64,000 nucleotides of DNA from Escarpia spicata (taxonomy: Eukaryota; Annelida; Polychaeta; Sabellida; Siboglinidae). A program made the translations under genes and the position numbers. The stretch lies in NCBI GenBank assembly GCA_963995525.1, contig OZ023208.1, positions 22,762,120 through 22,826,119 on the forward strand. Direction: 5' to 3'. Under the pieces are notes generated by a model, which was not told the DNA's origin, did not search any database, and saw only the letters and a program-made list of their open reading frames with translations. Positions 33,951-48,320 of the stretch are shown here, one piece after another (positions within the stretch are counted from its first letter, which is position 1; the number at the start of each line of letters is the position of its first letter).

Positions 33951-34329
33951 GTACAGGCATTTCAAAGTTGTTCTTTTTAAGTGGATGTTCCTGACATCAG
34001 GAGAGCTTACAGCACGAGTCCATTCTAGCCTATATATTATCTAGAAAATAATTTTCAAACATATGGCTTGCGTTATGCAAGTAATCACTGGTATGGGTCA
34101 ATAAACTAAGTAAAATTGGAAGGTTTTGACAGCACACTCAGCAGGAAAATGTGGTGTTCGTTAATGACAGAGTGTATCTGAAGAACTGGAGGCTATTAAC
34201 TCTGTGGTAACCCCATAGCCTAACATTCTCACTGAATAAGGGTTCTAAATCATAAATTATTTGTCAGATCATGGATATTTCTACTTGTCACCTCAGTGAC
34301 AACAAACTGGACATGGTCTTACATCAGTG

Positions 34330-37300
34330 GCATTGGCCAGCTTGGATCAGTTCACAAAATCATTGTTTTGACACTAGACACAAGCATCAGTGATATTTAA
34401 GTACAGACAAGACTATCAACAGTAGACACAAATATCACTATGTTTAAGTACATGTAAGATTGTGTCATTGCTTTGACATTAGGTACAAGTGACACTGATT
34501 TGTAAGTACAGATAAGACTGAGTCATTGTTTTGACATTATATACAAATGTCACTGATTTGTAAGTACAGATAAGACTGAGTCATTGTTTTGACATTAGAT
34601 ACAAGTGTCACTGATTTGTAAGTACAGATAAGACTGAGTCATTGTTTTGACATTAGATACAAGTGTCACTGATTTGTAAGTACAGATAAGACCGAGTCAT
34701 TGCTTTGACATTAGATACAAGTGTCACTGATTTGTAAGTACAGATAAGACCGAGACATTGTTTTGACATTAGATACAAGTGTCACTGATTTCTAAGTACA
34801 GATAAGACTGAGTCATTGCTTTGACATTAGATACAAGTGTCACTGATTTGTAAGTACAGATAAGACCGAGACATTGTTTTGACATTAGATACAAGTGTCA
34901 CTGATTTCTAAGTACAGATAAGACTGAGTCATTGCTTTGACATTAGATACAAGTGTCACTGATTTGTAAGTACAGATAAGACTGAGTCATTGTTTTGACA
35001 TTAGATACAAGTGTCACTGATTTGTAAGTACAGATAAGACTGAGTCATTGCTTTGACATTAGATACAAGTGTCACTGATTTGTAAGTACAGATAAGACCG
35101 AGTCATTGTTTTGACATTAGATACAAGTGTCACTGATTTGTAAGTACAGATAAGACTGAGTCATTGTTTTGACATTAGATACAAGTGTCACTGATTTGTA
35201 AGTACAGATAAGACTGAGACATTGTTTTGACATTAGATACAAGTGTCACTGATTTGTAAGTACAGATAAGACTGAGTCATTGCTTTGACATTAGGTACAA
35301 GTGACACTGATTTGTAAGTACAGATAAGACTGAGTCATTGTTTTGACATTAGATACAAGTGTCACTGATTTGTAAGTACAGATAAGACTGAGTCATTGCT
35401 TTGACATTAGATACAAGTGTCACTGGTGTTTAAGTATAGACAAGACTACCAACAGTAGACACAAATATCACTATGTTTAAGTACATGTAAGATAGTCTCA
35501 TTGCTTTGACATTAGGTACAAGTGACACTGATTTGTAAGTACAGATAAGACTGAGTCATTGTTTTGACATTAGATACAAGTGTTACTGATTTGTAAGTAC
35601 AGATAAGACTGAGTCATTGCTTTGACATTAGATACAAGTGTCATTGATTTGTAAGTACAGATAAGACTGAGTCATTGCTTTGACATTAGATACAAGTGTC
35701 ACTGATTTGTAAGTACAGATAAGACTGAGTCATTGCTTTGACATTAGATACAAGTGTCACTGATTTGTAAGTACAGATAAGACTGAGTCATTGTTTTGAC
35801 ATTAGATACAAGTGTCACTGGTGTTTAAGTATAGACAAGACTACCAACAGTAGACATAAATATCAGTATGTTTAAGTACATGTAAGATTGTGTCATTGCT
35901 TTGACATTAGGTACAAGTGTCACTGATTTGTAAGTACAGATAAGACTGAGTCATTGTTTTGACATTAGATACAAGTGTCACTGATTTGTAAGTACAGATA
36001 AGACTGAGTCATTGCTTTGACATTAGATACAAGTGTCACTGATTTGTAAGTACAGATAAGACCGAGTCATTGTTTTGACATTAGATACAAGTGTCACTGA
36101 TTTGTAAGTACAGATAAGACTGAGTCATTGTTTTGACATTAGATACAAGTGTCACTGATTTGTAAGTACAGATAAGACTGAGACATTGTTTTGACATTAG
36201 ATACAAGTGTCACTGATTTCTAAGTACAGATAAGACTGAGTCATTGCTTTGACATTAGATACAAGTGTCACTGATTTGTAAGTACAGATAAGACTGAGTC
36301 ATTGTTTTGACATTAGATACAAGTGTCACTGATTTGTAAGTACAGATAAGACTGAGTCATTGCTTTGACATTAGATACAAGTGTCACTGGTGTTTAAGTA
36401 TAGACAAGACTACCAACAGTAGACACAAATATCACTATGTTTAAGTACATGTAAGATAGTCTCATTGCTTTGACATTAGGTACAAGTGACACTGATTTGT
36501 AAGTACAGATAAGAATGAGTCATTGTTTTGACATTAGATACAAGTGTCACTGATTTGTAAGTACAGATAAGACTGAGTCATTGCTTTGACATTAGATACA
36601 AGTGTCACTGATTTGTAAGTACAGATAAGACCGAGTCATTGTTTTGACATTAGATACAAGTGTCACTGATTTGTAAGTACAGATAAGACTGAGTCATTGT
36701 TTTGACATTAGATACAAGTGTCACTGATTTGTAAGTACAGATAAGACTGAGACATTGTTTTGACATTAGATACAAGTGTCACTGATTTGTAAGTACAGAT
36801 AAGACTGAGTCATTGCTTTGACATTAGGTACAAGTGACACTGATTTGTAAGTACAGATAAGACTGAGTCATTGTTTTGACATTAGATACAAGTGTCACTG
36901 ATTTGTAAGTACAGATAAGACTGAGTCATTGCTTTGACATTAGATACAAGTGTCACTGGTGTTTAAGTATAGACAAGACTACCAACAGTAGACACAAATA
37001 TCACTATGTTTAAGTACATGTAAGATAGTCTCATTGCTTTGACATTAGGTACAAGTGACACTGATTTGTAAGTACAGATAAGACTGAGTCATTGTTTTGA
37101 CATTAGATACAAGTGTTACTGATTTGTAAGTACAGATAAGACTGAGTCATTGCTTTGACATTAGATACAAGTGTCATTGATTTGTAAGTACAGATAAGAC
37201 TGAGTCATTGCTTTGACATTAGATACAAGTGTCACTGATTTGTAAGTACAGATAAGACTGAGTCATTGCTTTGACATTAGATACAAGTGTCACTGATTTG

Positions 37301-39480
37301 TAAGTACAGATAAGACTGAGTCATTGTTTTGACATTAGATACAAGTGTCACTGGTGTTTAAGTATAGACAAGACTACCAACAGTAGACATAAATATCAGT
37401 ATGTTTAAGTACATGTAAGATTGTGTCATTGCTTTGACATTAGGTACAAGTGTCACTGATTTGTAAGTACAGATAAGACTGAGTCATTGTTTTGACATTA
37501 GATACAAGTGTCACTGATTTGTAAGTACAGATAAGACTGAGTCATTGCTTTGACATTAGATACAAGTGTCACTGATTTGTAAGTACAGATAAGACCGAGT
37601 CATTGTTTTGACATTAGATACAAGTGTCACTGATTTGTAAGTACAGATAAGACTGAGTCATTGTTTTGACATTAGATACAAGTGTCACTGATTTGTAAGT
37701 ACAGATAAGACTGAGACATTGTTTTGACATTAGATACAAGTGTCACTGATTTCTAAGTACAGATAAGACTGAGTCATTGCTTTGACATTAGATACAAGTG
37801 TCACTGATTTGTAAGTACAGATAAGACTGAGTCATTGTTTTGACATTAGATACAAGTGTCACTGATTTGTAAGTACAGATAAGACTGAGTCATTGCTTTG
37901 ACATTAGATACAAGTGTCACTGGTGTTTAAGTATAGACAAGACTACCAACAGTAGACACAAATATCACTATGTTTAAGTACATGTAAGATAGTCTCATTG
38001 CTTTGACATTAGGTACAAGTGACACTGATTTGTAAGTACAGATAAGACTGAGTCATTGTTTTGACATTAGATACAAGTGTTACTGATTTGAAAGTACAGA
38101 TAAGACTGAGTCATTGCTTTGACATTAGATACAAGTGTCATTGATTTGTAAGTACAGATAAGACTGAGTCATTGCTTTGACATTAGATACAAGTGTCACT
38201 GATTTGTAAGTACAGATAAGACTGAGTCATTGTTTTGACATTAGATACAAGTGTCACTGGTGTTTAAGTATAGACAAGACTACCAACAGTAGACATAAAT
38301 ATCAGTATGTTTAAGTACATGTAAGATTGTGTCATTGCTTTGACATTAGGTACAAGTGTCACTGATTTGTAAGTACAGATAAGACTGAGTCATTGTTTTG
38401 ACATTAGATACAAGTGTCACTGATTTGTAAGTACAGATAAGACTGAGTCATTGCTTTGACATTAGATACAAGTGTCACTGATTTGTAAGTACAGATAAGA
38501 CCGAGTCATTGTTTTGACATTAGATACAAGTGTCACTGATTTGTAAGTACAGATAAGACTGAGTCATTGTTTTGACATTAGATACAAGTGTCACTGATTT
38601 GTAAGTACAGATAAGACTGAGACATTGTTTTGACATTAGATACAAGTGTCACTGATTTCTAAGTACAGATAAGACTGAGTCATTGCTTTGACATTAGATA
38701 CAAGTGTCACTGATTTGTAAGTACAGATAAGACTGAGTCATTGTTTTGACATTAGATACAAGTGTCACTGATTTGTAAGTACAGATAAGACTGAGTCATT
38801 GCTTTGACATTAGATACAAGTGTCACTGGTGTTTAAGTATAGACAAGACTACCAACAGTAGACACAAATATCACTATGTTTAAGTACATGTAAGATAGTC
38901 TCATTGCTTTGACATTAGGTACAAGTGACACTGATTTGTAAGTACAGATAAGACTGAGTCATTGTTTTGACATTAGATACAAGTGTTACTGATTTGTAAG
39001 TACAGATAAGACTGAGTCATTGCTTTGACATTAGATACAAGTGTCATTGATTTGTAAGTACAGATAAGACTGAGTCATTGCTTTGACATTAGATACAAGT
39101 GTCACTGATTTGTAAGTACAGATAAGACTGAGTCATTGTTTTGACATTAGATACAAGTGTCACTGATTTGTAAGTACAGATAAGACTGAGTCATTGCTTT
39201 GACATTAGATACAAGTGTCACTGATTTGTAAGTACAGATAAGACTGAGTCATTGCTTTGACATTAGATACAAGTGTCACTGATTTGTAAGTACAGATAAG
39301 ACTGAGTCATTGTTTTGACATTAGATACAAGTGTCACTGGTGTTTAAGTATAGACAAGACTACCAACAGTAGACATAAATATCAGTATGTTTAAGTACAT
39401 GTAAGATTGTGTCATTGCTTTGACATTAGGTACAAGTGTCACTGATTTGTAAGTACAGACAAGACTGTGTCGTTATGTTG
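34330..39480. repeat. 5-kb satellite: 58-bp unit with higher-order structure
   Basis: The 58-bp unit contains GTAAGTACAGATAAGACTGA and TTTTGACATTAGATACAAGT, spaced exactly 58 bp. A diverged marker segment beginning GGTGTTTAAGTATAGACAAG occurs at 35425, 35820, 36389, 36958, 37353, 37922, 38259, 38828 and 39339. Spacings are 395, 569, 569, 395, 569, 337, 569 and 511 bp, so blocks of 569 bp alternate with blocks that differ by whole 58-bp units. It lies in the 16-kb kinase intron. Confidence 0.95.
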
Positions 39481-41060
39481 CCACTATGATGTACAAGACT
39501 GCGTCACTGTTTTGACACCAGATACAATTGTCACTGATGCTTAAGTAGACAATATTGTGTCATTGTTTTGACACCAGATACATGTGTCACTGATACTTAA
39601 GTACTGATAAGACTGTGGCATGGTTTTGACACTAGACACAAGCATCACTGGTGTTTATTGTTTAAGTACACACAAGATAGTTGCATTGTTTTAACACTAA
39701 ATACAAGTGTCACTGATGTTTAAAATTAAGTACAGACAAGACCGTATCATTGTTTTGATGCTAGATACTAGTGTCACTACCGTTTAAGTACAGACATGGC
39801 AGGACCATATTATGAACACTTCATTTAGAAGATGACTGTCCCTGTTAGCATCCTGGACACAACGAAACAGCTTGTGGGTGCATGTGCACTCAACAGACAA
39901 CCCAAGTCTGTCACTGACATTCCTAAAATTGCAACACGGGAGGACGTTACCATAATTGGCGGCGCTCAGGGGACATCCGATCCCAGAAACCCTGTGTCTA
40001 GGGTTTCCGCATCCCAGCTGGAGGGTTTTTTGCATGGGTGTTTTTTAAAAAAGAACCCCATTTGCTCGTGGCGCGCACGTGGACCGAGGAGTTTTTAGAG
40101 GGGAACGATTGCAGCGTGACACAAGGAGTGGCAGCCACCAGGCAGCTGACATGTTTGTGGTGACTTTGACAAATAGCGCTTGTGGGGCGCAGCTGATTCA
40201 GTTTAATCACCCTCTAAAAACAAACCCTCTGCCGCTGCGTTTATGAGAGGAAACACACCGGCAGGAAGATATCCATAAGAACACTGATATATTGCCTGAG
40301 GACGAAAGAAACACAAGAACTGCATCACATCACATCTCCTTCTGTCTCTTCTGTTTTTCTTCTCCCAAATAATAATAATAATAAACCTCTATAATGTCTA
40401 TATCCCCAGGAATCTGAGTTCCGAAGCACAACATACAATAATCATTAGGCAGAATCGTGAACAGGGATGAGCAAGAGTCATCACTAGAGCAGGGGACCGA
40501 CAAAGGTTAGGGTGGGAATGCGATTTCAACTAAATAAGTTTTGAGTGTTTTATGAAAGGTAGCTATAGTTTCAGATGATTTTAAAGTGATAGGTGGTTGA
40601 TTCCAAATTTTGGGTGCAGCGACAGAGACAGCACGTTTGCCAATGTTAAGTTTGGTGTTAGGAACACAAAGTCATTGTGAAACAGATGATCTGAGAATAC
40701 ACCTCGTCACTCTGTGTGAGGCATGGCTACATGTGGCTAGAGTCTTTATTGTCTTACACATGTATCAAAACACACACCGGATCAACACTAACTTTAAATT
40801 AACTTCATTTAACCATGTAAACAGTTACAGGGTGCAGTAAGGGGGCAACTCATTCATGTGAACAGTTACATAGTCGCACTAATAAGGCATTTCATTCATG
40901 TAAACAGTTACAGGGGTGCACTAAAAGAGTAAGACGGTACCCCAGAGTTAGGTTGATTTGTGAGTTCCCTATCCACCTACAAATCCCTACACACAAACAA
41001 ACCCCGTTGCATAAAACTCATCCAATGATTTTCACAAAACTAGATGCCACTATGACTCCC
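39480..41060. other. Intronic sequence without recognised genes
   Basis: After degenerate satellite copies (to about 39790) comes unique sequence, locally GC-richer at 39950-40250. It includes an exact 12-bp inverted repeat, GTTTTTAGAGGG near 40091 and CCCTCTAAAAAC near 40211, about 110 bp apart. A short (AAT)n tract follows at 40370. Open frames here show no domain. Confidence 0.4.
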
Positions 41061-41119
41061 ATAGCTACTAAAGGCATTGAGGGTGATATTAGGGAAGAGA
41101 CAGCCTAGGACAGAGAGGA

Positions 41120-41300
41120 CTCTCATCCCTCAGGGTTCATCCCTTGGGATCATCCTGAAGAGATCATCCCTTGGAATCATCCTTCAGGGATCATCTCTGA
41201 GGATCATCCCTCACGGATCACCTTGTAGAGGTCACCTCATGTGGATCATCCCCCGGGGATCTTCCCATGGAGATCATCCCTCTGCGATCATCCCTCGGTG
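41120..41300. repeat. Short repeat built on GGATCATCCCT
   Basis: About ten irregular copies of GGATCATCCCTC. The same words recur at 42600-42690, 1.3 kb away. Confidence 0.8.
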
Positions 41301-42590
41301 ATAAAGTATACGTGGTGTGTTGGCTTCATACAATTTATTTACACTCATGAAACAGTAATGTAATAAACAATCTTTATTTTTCTTCAGTTTCTGCTCAGTT
41401 CTGTAACTGTGTATTTGTCTTCAATACTTTGTTTCCACGGCTTAAGAGAGCTTGGTGGATCGTGGCGTAAAAACACAAAGATATTCCTAGTTCTTGTTGT
41501 TATTGTTAGTAGCAGTATGGTTGCAGTATGCCATTCTCAGGGGCTGTTCTCTTACCACCGAACTGAGTAGTGTCCAACTCTCCAGATGGTGCCACTGTAA
41601 CTTAAGATGACACTATTATAATGATGATAACTGTCTTTTGCTTTATGGGAGGTGTAAATTAGCAGTGATTATTATTTCATTTAAAATGCTAGGAAACATT
41701 TGTCACTGATGCTCCCAATCAACTCTAGTCCCAAACAACCTGTTTCTGTCTACCCACCCAGGGGACTGGGGATCCTACCATCACTGACACATTCATATGC
41801 TCCCAAACACTGACAAGAAAATTAACTTTCTGTATAACATAAGTTGTCCTTAAATATGCTAATTTCCCTGTCCAAAAACATTTATTGAGAGAACATAGAT
41901 TACATAAAGGGAATCTTGTCTCAAAACCATTTATATTTTATTCATATGCCCGGAACAAGAAGTAAAACAGAGATCCCAGCCTCATTGATAGAACTACTAG
42001 TGGTGCCTTGTTTTAACCATACCACCCAGAGGGCAGCACTAGCTTGTAGTTTCCCACAGAGGACTAAGATCTCCTCACATCTCAAGTGTTAAGTGATTGC
42101 ACTCCAAACAGTCCATTCTTGGACAAATGAGTGAGCCATTGGTGGTTTCAGTGGTTGGATTGTGGATATTGATGTATAGTTATCATGTGGGTGAATCATT
42201 TGGTTTAGTTTGTGGGCACTTTCCCCTGTCACATCTCAAACTCCACAGTCTGTCTCCTGATGTTTCAGATTCTTCAAAGCGATCTTCACGTTTTTATTTC
42301 AGTGATGTTTGATAGGATCATACCCCATATGTGATTTCCTCATGAATAAAAAATATTATTGAAGACTGCTGCATCTGTGGATACTTAATGTACTCGTTTT
42401 TGTGACTGGGCTATTGGGCAGGGAGGTCTGCATGATGTCCTTTACTTGTTTTCTCACGGATGATGTGACTGTCCCACTGAGAATGAAATGAAGCCTACAC
42501 TCCATTATATTCCAATATTATTTGGTGACAACTTTTTCTAGGGTTCGAGAAACAAGTCAACATATTTACTAACCAGCAAGTTCCCCCAAA
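41301..42590. other. Intronic sequence without recognised genes
   Basis: Unique AT-rich sequence in the 16-kb kinase intron. The string CTCCAGATGGTGCCACTGTA at about 41581 recurs near 52277, suggesting a shared element fragment. No coding evidence. Confidence 0.35.
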
Positions 42591-42689
42591 AGGTATTACC
42601 ATTCCTCGGTGATCTTTCCTCTGGGATCATCTCTCGGGGGTCAACCTTCCAAGATCATCTCATGTGGATCATCCCTCGGGGATCAGCAA

Positions 42690-43110
42690 GTTCCCCCAAG
42701 ATGTATGTCCAGGGTATAAAATACCTATGCGACTGACATGTCCCCCAACAGGTATGATTAGGATTACAAGAGACCTATGTGACTTTGACATTTCTCCAAC
42801 AGGTATGTTTAGGGGTACAAGAGACCTATGTGACTTTGACATTTTCCCTAACAGGTATGTCTGAGGGTACAAGTGATCTATTTGACTTTGACAATTCCCA
42901 CAACAGGTATGTTTAAGGGGATGGGACAAGAGACCTATGTGACTTTGACACTTCCCCCGATGCATATGTCCAAAGGGGGGAGACCTATGTATGTCCAGGG
43001 GAAGGGACAAGAGACCTATGCAACTATGACATGTCCCCCACCAGGTTTGGCCTGGGGGAAGGGACAAGAAACCTATGCAACTTTAACATGTCCCCCAACA
43101 GGTATGCATT
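42690..43110. repeat. Repeat of about 50 bp carrying CAACAGGTATG
   Basis: Seven to eight copies containing ACCTATGTGACTTTGACA and CCCCAACAGGTATGT. Each copy holds a near-consensus donor on the + strand, the strand opposite to the kinase gene. Confidence 0.85.
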
Positions 43111-43199
43111 GGGGGACATGTCAAACAGCTGAGCAGAAGAAGCTGATGACAGTGAGAGAGAGGGGAGACAGCTGGTCATGTTGACACAGGACAGGAGCT

Positions 43200-45770
43200 A
43201 TCACCTTGTCATACTGGGTCAGTGCTGATGTGATGAACACCCTGATAACAATACAACCCTCACCCCCCTCTCTCGCCCCCACCCCTCACTCCCCTATCTG
43301 ACAGAGATATGACAGCCACATTAACCAGCCAGCACCAGCATAACTCAAGTCACAAACAGGATTTATTTCTCAGACTACAGCTTAACATATTCACCAACTG
43401 TTTGCCCTCTGTGGGGTACAGTGTTCACAGGGTACAATAACTAGATGATGTTAGTGACATGAACCCACCAGCTAACCTTTAATTGCTAACATTTTGAAGA
43501 CTTAGTTGCTTGTGTACAACTGTACCTCTGTGTGAAACTGGACTAAAAATAAAATGTGGTTAGTAAAATCTGGCTGTTTATGATGGTTAAAGACTGGTAC
43601 AACATCATCTTAGAAACTGGCATTTCTGGGTTAATTTCTCTGACCATTTCGTTGATGGATTGTTAGCAAAACATACTTTTCTGTTTCAATTATAGGTAAG
43701 GAGAAAAATCGATTTTACAGAGTGAAATTAGGCTTATCACCTTTTTTTACTCTAAAATTAACACAACTTGTAATATTATTGTAAATATCTTATAAATTTG
43801 TCTACAGAATTTTTAATATAAGAAGGTAAATATCTTCAAATTTTGTCAGTAATCCTACAATTCTAAATCATGGGATCTAATGGGTTAACAGCTTCTAGTG
43901 ATTACTCACTAGATGGCAATAGCAATCTAGATATGTTTACTGGCTTGGGCAGATATCTTGCCCAATGTAGACAGATGTCATCTTCTCTTATATTCTTATC
44001 TTTATCTTATTTAAACATTTACAAATATCACCATAATTATAAATATAGCGTGGGGAAGATGGTACCAGGTACTTCACAAATCTCAAAAATGCTAATGTGA
44101 CATTTGTCAGCCAGAGTTTGGTGGTAGAAATTATAATAAAGTCACAGAGAGACCATATGTTGCCCTTTGATCTTTGCCGTGCCCGCTAGACCAGCACCAA
44201 CCAACAATTAATTCAATTTCAAATTTAAATTTCAACCCCCTCCAAACCAATCACAGCTCTGTAGCCTCCAGGAGGTGCTGCCCCCTATGTGATCATATTA
44301 GCATCCTGGGGTTGGGGTTGGGGTTGGGGGTTGATGTGAATGTGACATTGGTATTTCCTCACCCCAGTAGGGAAGACTTGGTACCAGGAGGGGAGGGCAG
44401 CTTCCATCTGAAGATAAGATGTCCTTGCCAAACTGAGACTGCTTATCTGGGAGTCAGCTGGGATATGCACTTCCAGATTAACTGGAACCTTCCCTAGCTG
44501 GTTAACCCCCTAGCCTACCCCACTCCTGTCTTCCCACCCACCTTGTCACCACCCTAAACCTATGACCCTTTATTTATTTCCTGTTATTTCTTGTCACCGG
44601 TGGTATCTGTGACAGACAGGCGTAGATATCTCGGAAGTGGTAACCAAAGGTTGTTTATTTGTGGCAATAGACAGACTGTTGAGCTCACCACAAACCTGCT
44701 GAAATCTCCGAATAAATAATGATTATTTATTAGACATCAACTCAGTCATCTTGTGTACCCCAAAACACACCTACTGGTTGTCCCAGACAGAACACTTTTA
44801 CTTATATTTTATTAAAAATTAAACTAATTGTGTTTACAAGTCAAAACAAAATATAATATTAAACTGAACTTCTTGTGCAGGTAAATCATCATCATCATCT
44901 TCGTCATCATTTGTTTCCACAAATTAAATCCATATGTATATTTACTGACTCAGATAACATAAGTTACACATGCACACACAAATACGATGAGTTAGACACT
45001 AAATAAATCTTGTTACAGAAAACCAGTGTCAACACTTCTAAGTGCAATAACTATATAACGTCTGTGCAAGTGTTAACTTCTAAACACAGTAACATGACAT
45101 CTGTACAAATATCAATTTCTAAATATGATAAGGGATCAGTCAAAATTGTCAAAATTTGTTAAGCATACATTGCCTATGCTGGGGGTCAGGGGGTCGGATA
45201 TCTGTGTACACCCGGGTTGACCACTTATAACTGTCCCCAACAACATAAAAATTGTATTAATTGAACTCAACTATAAATCTGTTCAGAATGAATCACACGG
45301 ACATATTATTATAATTATTAAACATTTGTTTCAATAGCTTTGAATAGTCTACTTTGCAATCAGTATTACTTGTATAATTCACACATTTTCTATTCCTTTT
45401 TACCCACATTTTCACACAGGTATCTTTAATGATTGTCTTAATCATTGTTGCCTGATCTGATGGCAGATTGCACTGCCAAGTGAGCTTCAAGTGTGCCAGT
45501 AGCTGCCCTCAGATCTGATAATGCCTGACATGAAGTCTACATAGTTGTAGCATTACTGTGACACTGCAACAACAGGGTTTGTTGGGGGTCTCTGTGTCAC
45601 ATTGAGAGCCACTTTACTGCCACATTTCTGTGGAAACCCAAGATAGACCACAACAGACCACAATCCAAGATACAGGACAGCCCAAACACACCACAACCCA
45701 CAGCCCAAATAGAACACAGCCAGATATAGACCAGCGGAGATAAGTCGTAGGACCACACATTGTATGAATC
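43200..45770. other. Intronic sequence without recognised genes
   Basis: Unique AT-rich sequence, except for the G-run GGGGTTGGGGTTGGGG at 44308-44330. No exon could be supported on either strand. Confidence 0.35.
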
Positions 45771-46500
45771 ATGTTCACAGATAGTCACTCAAATCTTAAC
45801 TCACATTGCATGAATCATGTTCACAGATAGTCACTCAAATGTAAGTACACATTGTATGAATCATGTTCACAGATATTCACAAAAATCTTAGTACACATTG
45901 CATGAATCATGTTCACAGATAGTCACTCAAATCTAAGTATACATTGTATGAATCATGTTCACAGATAGTCACTCAAATCTAAGTACACATTGTATGAATC
46001 ATGTTCACAGATAGTCACTCAAATCTAAGTACACATTGTATGAATCATGTTCATAGATATTCACTCAAATCTTAGTACACATTGCATGAATCATGTTCAC
46101 AGATAGTCACTCAAATCTAAGTACACATTGTATGAATCATGTTCAGATAGTCACTCAAATCTAAGTACACATTGTATGAATCATGTTCAGATAGTCACTC
46201 AAATCTAAGTACACATTGTATGAATCATGTTCATAGATATTCACTCAAATCTTAGTACACATTGCATGAATCATGTTCACAGATAGTCACTCAAATCTAA
46301 GTACACATTGTATGAATCATGTTCAGATAGTCACTCAAATCTAAGTACACATTGTATGAATCATGTTCAGATAGTCACTCAAATCTAAAAACACACTGTC
46401 TGAATCATGTTCACAGACAGTCACTCAAACCTAAATACATACTGTATGAATCATGTTCACAGATAGTCACTCAAATCTAAATACACACTGTATGAATCAT
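45770..46500. repeat. 46-bp minisatellite
   Basis: About 16 copies of a 46-bp unit containing ATGAATCATGTTCACAGATA. Several copies lack four bases (CACA). The units form repeating blocks, showing block duplication. Confidence 0.9.
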
Positions 46501-46559
46501 GTTCACAGGTCCACTGATAATCTCTCGAATCAGGAGACACTGTATAACTGTAATAACCG

Positions 46560-47460
46560 TGTCGGATATGATATGGCCTGGGTTCAGGTATAACTCGGAA
46601 TTAACCATGGTGGATACAATCTGGCCTGGGTTCAGATATAACTCTGTAATAACTTTTATAGATATGATGTGGCCTGGGTTGAGATAAAATTCTATATTAA
46701 CCATGGTAGATATGATCTGGCATGGATTCAGATGTAACTGTGTAATAACCGTTATGGATATGATCTGGCCTGGGCCGAGATATAACTGTATTAACAGTGG
46801 AGGATATGATCTGGCCTGGATTCAGATATAACTCTGTAATAACAATGACGAATTTGATCTGGGTGGGTTTAGAAATCACTTTAGATATAATTATGTATTA
46901 ACCATGGTGGATATGATCTGGCCTGGGTTCATATATAATTTTGGAATAACCATGACGGATATAATCTGGCATGGATTCAGATATAAATTTCTAATAACCA
47001 TGGTGGGTGTGCTATGGCCTGGGTTAGCTATAACTTTGTAGTAATAATGGTTGATGTGAACTGGCCTGGTTTCACATATAATTCTGTATTAACTATGGTG
47101 GATATGATCTGGTTAAGGTTAAGATATAACTCTGTATTAACTGTGGTGGATATGACATGTCAAAGGTTCAGATTTAATTCTGTAATAACCACGGTGGACA
47201 TGATCTGGCATAGGTTTAGATATAACTCTGTAATAACCACGGTGGACATGATCTGGCATAGGTTTAGATATAACTCTGTAATAACCACAGTGGACATGAT
47301 CTGGCATAGGTTTAGATATAACTCTGTAATAATCATGATGGATATGATCTGGCCAGGGTTCAGATATAACTATGTATTAACAATGGTGGATATGATTATA
47401 TAACCAAGGTTAAGATATAACTCTGTGTTAATCATGGTGGATATGATATGCGGTGGGTTC
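46560..47460. repeat. 48-bp minisatellite
   Basis: About 18 diverged copies of a 48-bp unit containing GATATGATCTGGCCTGGGTT and ATAACTCTGTAATAACC. Two more copies lie at 48935-49040, 1.5 kb away in unrelated sequence. Confidence 0.85.
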
Positions 47461-48320
47461 AGGTACAACCACTGGGTGCCCCAAACTGCAATAATTGTTA
47501 CAGGTGGTCCACGAGTGTAAACAATTTATCAACACCCAACAAGCATTGAAACGTTTGATGTGAAGATTACAGACTGCCATGTGATGATTTGACTTATAGC
47601 AACACACAATAGACACATGGTGACACCGTCTTACCCTAGTGCACCCCAGGGGGGATCCAGGTAGGGGCCACACAGGTCAGGGCGGGCAGAGATATGTAGA
47701 ATTACATTTAGCAGATGACAGACATGAGGAAATGAGGAAACCGCAAGCCGCCTCCCTCCGTCAATCCAGGCACTTGTGGTCTGAGCCGTGACTCATGCCC
47801 AGGTAACAACAAACACAAGATCTACTGGAATCTCCTGCCGGCCTTGAGTATGTCACCGCAGTGGGCTAAGTACACAGGCAGATGAATCAGACGATTCAAC
47901 ACTTGTCTATGGTATACCTTGGAGGAGTGAGTAAATAAACTGATAAAACTACAGGTTCTGCTTGTGTCATGACGGAACTAAACCATAACCATTCCTTCCA
48001 GTGCACAGTGGATGTATCCTGATTTGGCTCATTTATAAGCACTTAGCACTCAAGTGACTTCGCAGAGGAAGACGTATCACTGTGTGGAATTGATGATTCA
48101 GAAAGCACACAAAAATAGAGAGCTATATTTAGTGTTGAGGGACAGTTGGTTCTGATGATAGGTCTCAGAGGTCGACATTTAGGACACTTTATGCTATTAT
48201 TAAGGGTTGTTGTAATTGGTGATAATGTCTTGTTGAGACAGTGGAACCCAGTGATGTGGTCTCCACCTCACATGGGAAGAAGAAGACGCAGAAGGACCAG
48301 AATGACATTCAGTCACTCAC

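Noticed and set aside
34330..39480. CRISPR array
   Set aside because: Repeats are contiguous 58-bp units with no unique spacers, in a eukaryotic intron.
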